Assembly (NCBI GenBank): GCA_963726755.1
Contig: CAVSDB010000003.1
Coordinates: 434,001 to 498,000 of the forward strand
From: DATKIY01 sp963726755
GTDB taxonomy: Bacteria > Actinomycetota > Actinomycetes > JAHEKZ01
DNA length: 64,000 nt
Direction of reading: 5' to 3'
A program made the translations under genes and the position numbers. The notes beneath the pieces were generated by a model. It saw only the letters and a program-made list of their open reading frames with translations, ran no database searches and had not been told where the DNA came from. Numbering within the stretch: position 1 is the stretch's first letter; each line of letters opens with the position of its first letter. Positions 1-9,662 of this stretch are shown here, in pieces.

Positions 1-725
1 CGAGCGTTGCCTGGCAAGTGTGGTGGCTCGGAATCGTGGCCTTGCTGGTACTCGGGTCCGTGATGGGTGCGGGTGGTGCGTTGCTATCCGACCTCGCATC
101 TGCCTAGTCATCATTCTTGGCGTCGGTCTGTGGCATGACTCGATGATCACGTTGTCGATGACGCTGGTCGCGACGGTTCTGGTCATGGTGATCGGCGTCG
201 TCCTCGGCGTGTGGATCGGCCGCAGCCATCGCGCCGACGCGGCGCTTCGCCCCGTTCTCGACGGACTGCAGACCATGCCGGCCTTGGTGTATCTCGTTCC
301 GGCGCTCGCTCTGTTTCGGCCCGGCCGATTCCTTGCTATCGCTGCTGCAGTGCTCTACGCCGCACCAGTGTCGATCAAGATCGTCGCTGACGGCATTCGC
401 GGGGTCGCTCCAACCACCGTCGAGGCGGCGCAGTCGGCCGGTTCGAGCAGGTGGCAGATCATCAGCAAAGTGCAACTGCCGATGACAAAAGGTTCCATGG
501 TGCTCGCTGCCAACCAGGGATTGCTCTTCGTGCTCTCTATGGTGGTAATCGGGGCACTGGTCGGGCGGCGGCAGCCTCGGCTACCTGGTCATCGGCGGTT
601 TCTCACAAGGTGAGCTGTTCGGCAAGGGACTGGCAGCCGCCATCGCCATCACCGCTCTTGGCATCATGCTCGACCGCATCACCGTTCATGCTGCGGCTCG
701 CTACGGGCGAGCCGAGTCAACCTGA
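1..725 (+). CDS. glycine betaine/proline-type ABC transporter permease (5' partial, frameshifted)
   Basis: Inner-membrane subunit of an osmolyte (quaternary amine) ABC importer of the ProW/OpuAB type. The reading includes GLWHDSMITLSMTLVATVL, typical of the first helices of this family, and an EAA loop (EAAQSAGSSRWQIISKVQLP) that contacts the ATPase. The gene is open at the window's left edge. Reading uses frame 3 up to about 100, frame 2 from about 100 to 560, then frame 3 again, where GGGSLGYLVIGGFSQGELFGKG continues to the stop at 723-725. The two shifts look like sequence errors. The binding-protein gene follows after 39 nt. Betaine rather than proline as substrate is inferred from the demethylation genes downstream. 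Confidence 0.8.
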
Positions 726-764
726 CCAGCGCCGCAACAACGCGGCCCAACTGAAGGAGAAAGA

Positions 765-1737
765 GTGCGATTAACGACACGAGGTGCTGCGAGCATCGCG
801 GTGTTGGCAGCGGCTGGTCTCGTCTTGGCCGCCTGTGGCGGCAGCGACATCGGCGGCGACACCACCGGGAGCGCTGCTGCAGCCGACTGCGGTGACTTCA
901 ACATGGCGGTCAACCCCTGGGTTGGCTACGAGGCATCGGCCTACGTGGTTGGCCAGGTTGCTGCTACCAAGCTGGGTTGCAACACCACCTACACGGACCT
1001 GAAGGAGGAAGTTGTCGTGGCAGGGCATGAACAGCGGCGACATCGACGTGGTCATCGAGAACTGGGGTCACGAAGATCTGGCCAAGAAGTACATCGACCA
1101 GCAAGGCACGGTCGTTGACGTCGGCCCGAACGGCAACATCGGAGTCATCGGCTGGTACGTACCGCCGTGGCTGGCCAAGGCGCACCCAGAGGTACTCGAC
1201 TACAAGAACCTGAACGACTTCGCGAGTGACTTTGCCACTCCGGAATCAGACGGCAAGGGTCAGTTGCTCGACGGTGACCCGTCGTACGTAACCAACGATG
1301 AAGCACTGGTCGACAATCTCGGCCTGAACTTCAAGGTCGTCTACGCCGGTAGTGAAGCTGCGCTGCATCACAGCGTTCCGAAAGGCGGAAGACAACAAGG
1401 AATGGCTGATCGGCTACTTCTACGAGCCGCAGTACTTCCTTTCTCAGGTTCCGTTGGTCAAGGTCGACCTACCCAAGTGCGACCGAAGGTTGCGACGCCG
1501 ACCCAGCGACAGTCGCCTGCGACTACCCGAAGTACATCTTGAACAAGGTCGCACGGGCGGACTTCATGGACGAAAACGGTCCGGCCGCTCAGTTGGTCGA
1601 CAACTTCACCTGGACCAACGACGATCAGAACGAGGTGGCTAAGCTACATCGCCGTGGACAAGATGGACCCTGCGGATGCCGCACAGAAGTGGATCGACGC
1701 CAACCCCGACAAGGTTGACGCCTGGTTGAACGGCTGA
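765..1737 (+). CDS. glycine betaine-type substrate-binding lipoprotein (OpuAC family, several frameshifts)
   Basis: Extracytoplasmic binding protein of the betaine importer. The GTG start at 765 has a GAAGGAGA ribosome site 5 nt away. The N-terminus is a lipoprotein signal (LVLAACGG). Family features appear in three frames: NPWVGYEASAYVVGQV, WQGMNSGDIDVVIENWGHED, then AEDNKEWLIGYFYEPQYF, then CDADPATVACDYPKY with the paired cysteines seen in this family, then AAQKWIDANPDKVDAWLNG before the TGA at 1735. Frame changes are needed near 1016, 1368, 1477 and 1642, mostly as one extra base. A 48-nt palindrome follows. Family is clear; choline or proline betaine are alternative ligands. Confidence 0.8.
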
Positions 1738-1756
1738 CGCCGGATCACCAACAGTT

Positions 1757-1804
1757 AGTTGCTAGGCGGGGCGGGCGCTATAGCGCCCGCCCCGCCTAGC
1801 AACT
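1757..1804. terminator. perfect 48-nt palindrome between convergent genes
   Basis: Twenty-four bases (from AGTTGCTAGGCGGGGCGGGC) are followed immediately by their exact reverse complement, with CTATAG at the centre. It separates the binding protein (+) from the methyltransferase (-), so it probably serves as a bidirectional terminator. There is no clear T-run. Confidence 0.7.
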
Positions 1805-1835
1805 TCGAGATGGTGAAGTGGAGCCGAGCCTGCGA

Positions 1836-3275
1836 TCAGTCGCCGAGTTCGGCGCGACGACGCAGGACGTAGTCCTCGAGTTCCTTCTGGATCGCCTCGT
1901 CGAGTTCAGGCTGCACGTACTCTTCGAGTTTGGCCTTGTAGATGTCCGTTGCACGGGCTGCGGTGTCCTTGGACCCGTTGCGCGTCCAGCGCTCGAAGTT
2001 CTCCGACGACGACAAGAACGGCCGGTAGAAGCAGGTTCGGAACCGGTCCATCGTGTGAGCGGCGCCGAGGAAGTGTCCCCCGTGGCCGACCTCGAGGTGA
2101 GCGTCGAAGGCAAGTTCGTCCTCGCCGAACTCCAGCGGGGTGAACTCCTTCTGCAACATCTCAAGAACCTGGACGTCCATGACGTACTTCTCGAAGCACG
2201 AGACAAGGCCACCCTCGAGCCAACCGGCTGAGTGCATGACGAAGTTCGTACCAGCCAGGAACGTCGGCAGCATCGTCATGAGCGACTCGTAACCGGCCTG
2301 GGCGTCGGGCATTTGCGAGGAGTTGAGGCCGCCACCACTACGGAACGGCAAGCCGAGGTGGCGAGCGATCTGACCCGTGCAGAGCAGTCCGATGGCCGAC
2401 TCGGGGGTACCGAACTGCGGCGAACCCGACTGCATGTCGATGTTGGACAGGAACGACCCGAATACGACTGGTGAACCTGGACGGATCAACTGGCTGAGTG
2501 CAATGCCGGTGAGCGCCTCGGCCATCTGTTGCGCCAACGCCGACGGGATGGTCACCGGTGACATCGCACCCATCAGCAGGAACGGCGTCAGGACGACGGG
2601 TTGGTTCGCCGCCGAGTACTCGAATTGCGCGTCGAGCATGCGGTCGTCCCACCGCAGTGGCGAGTTGCAGTTGATCAGCGAGATGCAGGCCGGGGTCTGT
2701 TCGATGGACTCGCGACCGCCAAGCAGGATCTCGGACATCGCGATGGTGTCGCGCGCGTTCACTCCACTGACGACGTTGCCCATGTACATCTTGTCCGTGA
2801 GCGTCATCGTCGCGTAGAGCATGTCGAGGTGACGCGAGTCGAGCGGTGCATCGTTGGGCTCAGCAACCACGCCGCCCACGGTGTCCATGACCTCGAAACT
2901 CTGCGCGAGCTTGGCGAAGTTGCGGTAGTCCTCGAGGGTGCCTTCCTTGCGAACGTCACCGGCCCGGACGAACGGCGGTCCGTACACGCTCGAGAAGACC
3001 ATGTGGTCGCCACCGATGTGGACGTCGTTGTCGTGGTTACGGGCCTGGATGTCGAACTCGCGCGGAGCCTTAGCCGCCTGCGCCAGGATCCAGTCAGGGT
3101 CGAACTTGACGTTGTCGCCGTCTACTTCTTGGCCCGCCGCTCGAAACAACTCCAGGGCTTCGGGCTTCATGAACTCGACGCCGATCTCAGACACGATGCG
3201 GCGCCAGCCGCTATCGAGCGTGGCGATCGACCCTTCGCTCAGAATCTCGTAGCGCGGCATGCGGTTGACGAACAT
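1836..3275 (-). CDS. MttB-superfamily methyltransferase without pyrrolysine (MtgB-like, probable glycine betaine:corrinoid)
   Basis: Transfers a methyl group from a methylated amine to the Co(I) of a corrinoid protein; cytosolic. The 479-residue frame is intact, close to the family's usual length, and has no in-frame TAG in its middle, so it belongs to the non-pyrrolysine branch, whose characterised member MtgB uses glycine betaine. Recognisable segments are MGAMSPVTIPSALAQQMAEA and the C-terminal HFLGAAHTMDRFRTCFYRP. The ATG at 3275 has AGAAGGG 9 nt upstream. The corrinoid protein and the folate methyltransferase lie on the opposite strand across a divergent IclR promoter region. Substrate is inferred from the adjacent betaine importer and dimethylglycine enzyme; proline betaine or carnitine are alternatives. 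Confidence 0.85.
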   Translation of the reverse strand: MFVNRMPRYEILSEGSIATLDSGWRRIVSEIGVEFMKPEALELFRAAGQEVDGDNVKFDPDWILAQAAKAPREFDIQARNHDNDVHIGGDHMVFSSVYGPPFVRAGDVRKEGTLEDYRNFAKLAQSFEVMDTVGGVVAEPNDAPLDSRHLDMLYATMTLTDKMYMGNVVSGVNARDTIAMSEILLGGRESIEQTPACISLINCNSPLRWDDRMLDAQFEYSAANQPVVLTPFLLMGAMSPVTIPSALAQQMAEALTGIALSQLIRPGSPVVFGSFLSNIDMQSGSPQFGTPESAIGLLCTGQIARHLGLPFRSGGGLNSSQMPDAQAGYESLMTMLPTFLAGTNFVMHSAGWLEGGLVSCFEKYVMDVQVLEMLQKEFTPLEFGEDELAFDAHLEVGHGGHFLGAAHTMDRFRTCFYRPFLSSSENFERWTRNGSKDTAARATDIYKAKLEEYVQPELDEAIQKELEDYVLRRRAELGD

Positions 3276-3310
3276 CGCTGACCCTTCTTGACGGGGGAGT
3301 CGAACGGCTT

Positions 3311-3387
3311 CAAGGGGGTCCCTTGACCGGTCGGGCGGGGGAATCCTACTATCGTTCCATGGAACTGGGGTTCCATATGATAGAACG
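3311..3387. promoter_or_regulatory. divergent control region with IclR-type operator candidates
   Basis: The 198-nt gap between the methyltransferase (-) and iclR (+) contains the exact 12-bp palindrome GTTCCATGGAAC (3355-3366), a second GTTCCAT at 3371-3377 in the same phase, and TAGAAC at 3382-3387. A separate inverted repeat TCAAGGG-GGT-CCCTTGA sits at 3311-3327. These are likely binding sites for the IclR protein encoded at 3474; binding itself is inferred. Confidence 0.5.
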
Positions 3388-3473
3388 CTCGTGTGAGGTT
3401 GACTGGCGAGTCAACTCAACCACAGCGGCGCGATCACCTCGACAGCACCTGACACGACACGGAGCAACAACGG

Positions 3474-4253
3474 ATGACTGCTGCACCCACGGGCACCCAA
3501 GCGGTGGACCGGGCTGCGACGTTGCTCGTCGAGGTCCTCCAAGCTGACCACTCCGTCACTTTCGCCGATCTCACCGCCAGTTCGAAGCTCCCCAAGAGCA
3601 CGGTCTCCCGATTGCTCACCAGCCTGGAACGACACGGCCTGGTCCGTCGCGGCTCGGACGCGTCGATTCACCCCGGTCCGATCCTGGCCAGGTATGCCGA
3701 GTCACGGCGTACCGACTTGCTGCTTCGGGTAGCCCAGCCACACCTCAGCCGGCTCGGCGATCTGACCGGCGAGACCATCAACATTGCGGTTGCCGGTTCG
3801 CAGGCCGTGGAGCAGATCGCGCAGGTCGACTCTCGCTACATGCTCAGCGCCGTCAACTGGGTCGGACGCGAGGTTCCGTTCCACAGTTCGGCACTCGGCA
3901 AAGTCCTGCTGGCGTACGGAGTCGCGCAACTTCCCAGTGGACGCCTTGAGCGCCACACCGACCGGACCATCACCAACCGGGTCGAACTTGAGACCGACCT
4001 GCGTGGCGTCCGCCGTCACGGGTACGCCGTGGCCGACTCCGAGCTCGAGCCAGGCTTGGTCGCCATCGCGGCCCCAATCTTCGAACCCACAGGTACGGTC
4101 GTTGCCGCGGTGTCGGTGACCGGACCGTCGGTGCGCCTGACCGGCGACCGGCTCCCCCGAGTTGCTCGTTTGCTTGTGACCGAGGCCAAGGCCATCTCAC
4201 GAGCTCTTGACCCCAAGGAACGACCGAAGACAAGAAGGGTGGGCGTGGCATGA
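3474..4253 (+). CDS. IclR-family transcriptional regulator
   Basis: A 259-residue regulator with an N-terminal winged helix-turn-helix (about residues 8-65, including LPKSTVSRLLTSLERHGLV) and the C-terminal IclR effector-binding domain (about 80-250, with GREVPFHSSALGKVLLAYG). ATG 3474 is preceded by CGGAGCAAC. Its stop overlaps the corrinoid-protein start by ATGA, so it is first in the operon it probably controls. Palindromes in the divergent region upstream suggest autoregulation and control of the methyltransferase. The ligand may be betaine or dimethylglycine, but the sequence cannot show that. Confidence 0.9.
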   Translation: MTAAPTGTQAVDRAATLLVEVLQADHSVTFADLTASSKLPKSTVSRLLTSLERHGLVRRGSDASIHPGPILARYAESRRTDLLLRVAQPHLSRLGDLTGETINIAVAGSQAVEQIAQVDSRYMLSAVNWVGREVPFHSSALGKVLLAYGVAQLPSGRLERHTDRTITNRVELETDLRGVRRHGYAVADSELEPGLVAIAAPIFEPTGTVVAAVSVTGPSVRLTGDRLPRVARLLVTEAKAISRALDPKERPKTRRVGVA

Positions 4254-4915
4254 CCCAAGACGAGATTCTCAAGGCTCTCTACGACGAGACGCTCGTGGGT
4301 AACGCCCCGAGAGTGCTTGAGCTCACCAACGAGGCGCTCGCTGACGACATCGGCCCCGAGACGCTGCTCTACGAGGCATTGATCCCGTCGCTCGAAGAGG
4401 TCGGCGCCCGTTTCGAGCGCGGCGACTTCTTCGTCCCCGAGATGCTCATCGCCGGACGCGCGATGTCCGGTGCCCTCGACGTCTTGCGTCCGCTGCTCGC
4501 CGAGACTGGCGCCGAGACAGTCGGCAAGTTCGTCATGGGCACCGTCAAGGGTGACGTCCACGACATCGGCAAGAACTTGGTCAACATCATGCTCGAAGGT
4601 GCGGGATTTGAGGTCATCGACCTCGGAGTCCAGGTCGCTCCCGAGAAGTTCGTCGAGGCAATCAAAGAACACAAGCCAGACATCGTTGGCTTCTCTGCCT
4701 TCTTGACCACGACCATGCCGATGTTCAAGGCCAACATGAATGCCCTCGAAAAGGCTGGCATCCGCGGCGACGTCATCGTCATGGTCGGCGGTGCGCCAGT
4801 GACTCAGGAGTACGCCGACGCCGTTGGTGCAGACGGGTACGCAGCAGACGCGTCCACCGCCGTCCGACGAGCCAAAGACCTGCTGGGCAAAAAACGAGCC
4901 CTCGCCCACGCCTGA
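4250..4915 (+). CDS. corrinoid (B12-binding) methyl-carrier protein, MtgC/MttC-like
   Basis: Carries methylcobamide between the MttB-family enzyme and the folate methyltransferase. It has the two-part layout of the family: a helical cap (residues 1-90) and a Rossmann B12 domain (91-221) with the base-off motif DVHDIG, in which His104 should be the lower cobalt ligand. FSAFLTTTMP and VMVGGAPVTQEYADAVGADG complete the cobalamin pocket. Length (221 aa) is normal. Its ATG overlaps the iclR stop, implying coupled translation. It precedes the reductase and pterin-binding genes in the same direction. Confidence 0.92.
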   Translation: MTQDEILKALYDETLVGNAPRVLELTNEALADDIGPETLLYEALIPSLEEVGARFERGDFFVPEMLIAGRAMSGALDVLRPLLAETGAETVGKFVMGTVKGDVHDIGKNLVNIMLEGAGFEVIDLGVQVAPEKFVEAIKEHKPDIVGFSAFLTTTMPMFKANMNALEKAGIRGDVIVMVGGAPVTQEYADAVGADGYAADASTAVRRAKDLLGKKRALAHA

Positions 4916-4935
4916 CTCAGGACAAGACACCGCTC

Positions 4936-5371
4936 ATGCCCAAGTTGTTGCCGCTCGTCGAGCACGCATTCAAGAAAGCCCATCTGGGACTGCCGCATGT
5001 GCGGCCAGTGCGTGCTGCACTCGACCGGCATGACGTGTCCGATGACGTGTCCCAAGACGCTGCGAAACGGACCGTGCGGTGGCGTCCGCGAGGACGGTAA
5101 CTGCGAGGTCAAGCCCGAGATGCGGTGCGTGTGGGTCAAGGCCGAGGAACGCAGCCGAACCATGCCGCTGCTTCCGAAGTCGTGGCGCGAAGAGTTCGGT
5201 CACATGCGTCCCCCGGTAAACAACGAACTCCAGGGCGATTCGTCCTGGATCAACTTGATCACCGGCAAAGACCGACAGACCCCTCCCGGCTGGAGCGGTA
5301 CGACGACGGTCGACATCGAGCTCCCAGAGGTCGAGGCATCGCTCGTCGAGTACGAAGGGTTGACGTCGTAG
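4936..5371 (+). CDS. MetV-like protein, methylenetetrahydrofolate reductase C-terminal (Cys-rich) domain; one frameshift
   Basis: Small cysteine-rich partner of MetF found in corrinoid/acetogen-type C1 clusters, thought to bind a metal or Fe-S centre and help couple MetF to its electron carrier. Cysteines appear in RMCGQCVLHSTGMTCPMTCPK and the following CGG. Reading begins at ATG 4936 (MPKLLPLVEHAFKKA) and must shift near 4980 to reach WDCRMCGQC; without the shift the N-terminus is lost. The stop touches the metF ATG (TAGATG). Family assignment rests on the cysteine pattern and position; the exact role is inferred. Confidence 0.75.
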
Positions 5372-6327
5372 ATGTCGCGCCTTAGTGAATTGCTGACTTC
5401 ACGCAGTCGACCCGTCGTTACCGCGGAGTTGCCGACCGTCGATGGCGGTGACCTCGACGTGGTCAAGGCGAAGTTGAGTCGCATCGCGCCGTACGTCGAC
5501 GCCATCAATGCAACAGACAACGCAGCCGCACATGCGCATTCGTCCAACGTGGCAATCGCGATCGCGATCCATCAACTCGGTGGCGAGCCCATCATGCAGG
5601 TGGTGTGTCGCGACAAGAACCGGTTGGCCATCCAGGCTGACATCGTCGGCGCATCGATGTTCGGAGTCGAGAACATCTGCGCATTGACCGGTGACGACGT
5701 CACGGCTGGCGACGAGCCAGAGTCACGCAGAGTCTTTGACCTTGACGGCCCGCAGTTGATCCGCGTGGCAAGCGGTCTAGCTGAGGGTCACTACATGTCC
5801 GGACGCAAACTCGATCCCGCGCCGCGGTTGTTCGTCGGCGCCGTCGAGAATCCGTTCGCGCCTCCCCTAGCCCACCGCGTCGAGCGGGCGGCAAAGAAGA
5901 GCGAGGCCGGAGCCAAGTTCCTGCAGTTGCAGATCGGGTACATCCCCGAGCGACTCGAGTCATTCGTCAGCGGTTGCGTGATGTTCAGGAGTAACCAAGA
6001 ACACGGCATTGCTACCGACCATCTGCCTGACGAAGACGGCTCGTGCGTTGTCTTTCATGAACGACAACGTGCCAGGGATTTCAGTACCGCAAGAAACCAT
6101 TGATCGTGTCGCGTCAGCGGCAAATCCAGCAGAAGAGTCGCTACAAACTCGCGCTGGAACTCGCGCAACAAGCGCTGTCACTTGACGGAGTTGCCGGAAT
6201 CCACCTGGCCGACTTCCGCCACGACGACAGCATCGCGCGACTCGTCCACGACCTCGGGCTTGAAACTGCGTCTGGCCCAACGCCCGAACAGGAGCAACAT
6301 GCACACGGTTCTCGGATCGCCGGCTAA
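5372..6327 (+). CDS. metF: methylenetetrahydrofolate reductase MetF (frameshifted)
   Basis: FAD TIM-barrel enzyme interconverting methyl- and methylene-tetrahydrofolate. In this setting it would oxidise the methyl-THF made by demethylation. The first 205 residues are in one frame (VVTAELPTVDGGD, FDLDGPQLIRVASGL, AKFLQLQIGYIPERLESFVSG). Two clustered shifts near 5985 are needed to continue with GVTKNTALLPTICLTKTARA, and one near 6130 to finish with SRYKLALELAQQALSLDGVA. That gives about 318 residues, a normal length. The end overlaps the next start by 29 nt. Sequence error is more likely than decay because the out-of-frame parts keep family features. Confidence 0.8.
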
Positions 6328-7162
6328 GTCCGTCACTATTGGGCCCGATCAGCCCTTCTGCATCATCGGCGAGCGGATCAACCCGACCGGTCGCAAGAAG
6401 TTCCAGGAGCAACTTCGGGCTGGCGACATGTCCGCGATCGAAGAGGACGTTCGAGCACAGGTTGAGTGTGGCGCGATGGTCCTCGACGTCAACATGGGCG
6501 TGCCACTCACCGACGAGGCCGAGCTCCTGGCCAAGGCCGTCACCTTGATTCAGAGCCTGACCGATCTGCCGCTGTGCATCGACTCGTCCGTCGTTGAGGC
6601 CTTGGAAGCCGGACTCGCGGCGTACGAAGGCAAAGCCTTGGTGAACTCGGTCACCGCCGAGGACGAGCGGATGGAACTGATCCTCCCCCTAGTCAAGAAG
6701 TACAACGCGGCCATCATCGCGCTACCGAACGACGAGCACGAGATTCCCGAGGACCCCAAGCGTCGGGTCGAGCTCGTGCACAAGATCATGCACGTGGCGA
6801 CCACTAAGTACGGGATCGCGCCCGAGGACATCGTCATCGACCCCTTGGCAATGCCGGTCGGGGCGGACGCGATGCACGCTTCGCGCACCATGGACGCTAT
6901 CTACATGATCCAGGAGGAGGTCGGCGTCAACATGACGCTCGGCGCCTCGAACGTTTCCTTCGGCATGCCCGACCGGCACACGCTCAACGCCGTCTTCTTG
7001 CCGATGGCCATGCGCGCCGGATTGACCAGCGCCATCATGGACGCCCGGACGCCGCAGGTTGTCTCTGCCGTCAAGGCTGCCGACCTGATGTTGGGCAACG
7101 ACGCATGGGGCGCCAACTGGATCCAGCAGCACCGCGCCAAGCAGGCCGCCGCCAACGCATGA
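6299..7162 (+). CDS. methyltetrahydrofolate:corrinoid methyltransferase (pterin-binding domain, MtgA/AcsE-like)
   Basis: Moves the methyl group between the corrinoid protein and tetrahydrofolate. The 287-residue protein is a single DHPS-type TIM barrel: ERINPTGRKKF near the start, MVLDVNMGVPLTDEAE for pterin contacts, then LCIDSSVVEALEAGL and VNSVTAEDER, with ASNVSFGMPDRHTLN in the last third. ATG 6299 is chosen because the family begins right there and AGGAG precedes it. The preceding metF ends inside this gene in another frame. Position directly after metF and before the activator supports a role in methyl transfer to folate. Confidence 0.88.
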   Translation: MHTVLGSPAKSVTIGPDQPFCIIGERINPTGRKKFQEQLRAGDMSAIEEDVRAQVECGAMVLDVNMGVPLTDEAELLAKAVTLIQSLTDLPLCIDSSVVEALEAGLAAYEGKALVNSVTAEDERMELILPLVKKYNAAIIALPNDEHEIPEDPKRRVELVHKIMHVATTKYGIAPEDIVIDPLAMPVGADAMHASRTMDAIYMIQEEVGVNMTLGASNVSFGMPDRHTLNAVFLPMAMRAGLTSAIMDARTPQVVSAVKAADLMLGNDAWGANWIQQHRAKQAAANA

Positions 7163-7184
7163 GCCGCCAAGGACAGGAAGTGGC

Positions 7185-9058
7185 GTGACCACCACGTCTG
7201 ACGAAACGCCAGAACAGCTCGACCACGGACCCGCCGCGCGTCCATCTGCACTTCTCACCCTCCGACAAGGTCGTCCGGGTACCTGCGGGCGTTTCCGTGT
7301 TCGACGCTGCCAGCTGGAACGGCATCGCGATCGATTCAACCTGCGGCGGACACGGAACGTGCAAGAAGTGCAAGGTCCGCATCGTCACCGGGGACGTTCC
7401 CAACGCAACGAGCTGACGGTCGCGCCTTCTCCCCTGAACAACTCGACCAGGGGTGGCGCCTGGCGTGTCTGGCGATGGCGAACCGCGACCTTGAGGTCGA
7501 CGTCCCACCGCTGACCACCCGCCCGAAGGCAGCCACGGTCGGAGTCGGACGTCAGGTCATCTTGCGGCCGGCACTGCAAAAGCGCTACGTCGAACTTTCC
7601 GAGCCAACGCTGTCTGACCAGCAGACCGACTTGGCTCGGCTGCTTGCAGCGATGGACGACCTGGAACTGCGCGTCGATCCCGGCGTGATCCGCGAGCTCG
7701 GACGGACGTTGCGAAGTTCAGACTTCAAAGTGACCGCAGTCGTCGTTGACGACGAACTGGTCGGCGTCGAGGCCGGGGACACCACAGACCGACTCTTCGG
7801 GTTGGCGTTCGACCTCGGTACGACCACCGTCGTCGCGAACCTGATGGACGCTTCGACCGGTACGCCGGCGGCGGTGCGCTCGATGCTGAACAAGCAGCAG
7901 CCCTTCGGTGCCGACGTCATCACCCGCATTAGCGCCACGATGCTCGACCCTGATGCACTGCAGCGGTTACGCGACCTCGCGCACGAAACACTCAACGAAC
8001 TCGCAACTGAAGCGTGCGTCGAAGCTGGCGTTGATCCGTCCGAGATCTACGAAGTCGCGCTCGCCGGTAACGCGACGATGGTGCAACTCGCGCTCGGCAT
8101 CGATCCCGAACCGCTTGGCGTCGCACCGTTCATCTTGCCGACGAATAGCTATCAGGGCTTGAAGGCCATCGACCTCGGCGTTGTTATCAACCCGCTTGCC
8201 CGCGCGACAGTGTTTCCTGCGCTCGGCGCATACGTGGGCGGCGACATCATTTCGGGCGTCCTCGCCACCGGAATGGATCGGGACAAGCGACTGCGACTGT
8301 TCATCGACATCGGTACCAACTGCGAGATCGTCCTCGGCGACGGCGAACGCCTTCTCGCCACCGCCGCGCCCGCAGGGCCGGCCTTTGAAGCGGCTTCGAT
8401 CCGCTGCGGCATGCGCGCAGCCGCCGGTGCCATCGAGGTCGTCGCCATCGAGAACGATGGACTCACGCTCCAAGTCATTGACGACGTACCGCCTGTCGGC
8501 CTTTGCGGGTCCGGGTTGGTCGACGCGGTGAGCGAACTTGTGCGCTGCGGATTGCTGGACGGCTCTGGTCGTTTCGTGTCCGACGAGACTGCCCTCGAAG
8601 TCGCTCCGGCGATCGCCGATCGGCTTACCAAGATCGGTGAAGAGCGCGTCTTCATCCTCGCGGACAAGAGCGAGACCGACGGCGATCCGGTGTACCTGTC
8701 GCAACGCGACGTCCGCGAACTGCAGTTCGCGAAAGCGGCCATCTCAACGGGTTGGCAGTTGCTCATCGAGGCCTTCGGCGTACAGCCAGAAGACATTCAG
8801 CAGGTGCTACTGGCCGGTTCGTTCGGCACCTACCTTTCCGCGGCGAGCGCGATACGTATCGGCTTGGTCCCCAAGTTGCCAGTCCTTCGCATCATCAGCG
8901 CGGGCAACGTTGCTGGCGAGGGCGCCAAGATGGTCCTGCTGTCTGCGCAGGAACGACATGGTGCGCAGACGCTGCTGAACGAGATCGAGTACCTCGAGTT
9001 GTCGGACCGGACCGACTTCAACGACCGGTTCGTCGACGAACTCGCCTTCCCAACCTGA
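7185..9058 (+). CDS. RamA-like ATP-dependent corrinoid activation ferredoxin (frameshifted N-terminus)
   Basis: Reduces inactive Co(II) corrinoid back to Co(I) at the expense of ATP. The N-terminal [2Fe-2S] domain (CGGHGTCKKC and a fourth Cys in WRLACLAM) is followed by a middle domain and a C-terminal ASKHA-type ATPase fold (FDLGTTTVVANLMD, IDIGTNCEIVLGDG, VLLAGSFGTYL). GTG 7185 follows AGGACAGGAAG. Frame changes are required near 7235 and near 7411; the remaining 527 residues are intact. Its presence implies that the corrinoid cycle is expected to suffer oxidation. DUF1638 overlaps the stop. Confidence 0.85.
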
Positions 9059-9059
9059 G

Positions 9060-9659
9060 GTGACTGACGTGACGTCCATCGGAGTCGTGGCGTGTGGCGC
9101 AATCGCGGCCGACGTTGCGACGATCGCGGAACGTCACTCATGGAATATCGAGATCCAGCCATTGCCGCCGCTGCTGCACAACCATCCTGAGCAGATTGCT
9201 GGCGAGGTCGACGACGCGTTGGACGATCTCGCGCAACGTCACGAACGCCTTGCCGTTGCGTACGCCGACTGTGGCACGTACGGCGCACTCGACGAGGTCT
9301 GCGAACGCCGAGGGATCCAACGACTGGGCGGCCAGCACTGCTACGACGTCTATGCCGGGCAACCGCAGATCAAGGAACTGCTCGAACGCGAAGCGGGTAC
9401 GTACCTGCTGACTGACTTCCTGGCGCTGTCGTTTCGACGCACGATCTTGGCCGAGCTCGGGCTCGACCGGCATCCAGAACTGCGCGATGACTACTTCCAG
9501 CACTACCGCCGGGTGGTCTGGCTGGCCCAGCGACGGACCCCCGCACTCGAACAAGGAGCGCAGGATGCCGCTGACGCACTTGGCCTACCCCTAGAGATCA
9601 TCGACGTCGGCCTCTCTGGCTTGGAATCCGAACTCGAGATTTTGCCGTGGCGTAGGTAA
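9060..9659 (+). CDS. DUF1638 family protein
   Basis: A 199-residue protein of the DUF1638 family, often found beside MttB-type methyltransferases and corrinoid proteins; function not established. Visible features are VVACGAIAADVATIAERH near the N-terminus, VAYADCGTYGALDEVCERRG, and HCYDVYAGQPQIKELLEREAGTYL. Several conserved Cys and His could bind a metal or corrinoid. GTG 9060 begins one base after the activator's stop (TGAGGTG), so the two are translationally linked. It is the last gene before a hairpin terminator. Confidence 0.75.
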   Translation: MTDVTSIGVVACGAIAADVATIAERHSWNIEIQPLPPLLHNHPEQIAGEVDDALDDLAQRHERLAVAYADCGTYGALDEVCERRGIQRLGGQHCYDVYAGQPQIKELLEREAGTYLLTDFLALSFRRTILAELGLDRHPELRDDYFQHYRRVVWLAQRRTPALEQGAQDAADALGLPLEIIDVGLSGLESELEILPWRR

Positions 9660-9662
9660 GGC

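Noticed and set aside
1836..3275. Possible pyrrolysine-containing trimethylamine methyltransferase
   Set aside because: The frame runs without an internal TAG and no pyrrolysine genes are nearby; it belongs to the non-pyrrolysine branch.
2601..3281. Long open frame antisense to the MttB-family gene
   Set aside because: His/Arg/Val-rich shadow of a well-supported gene.
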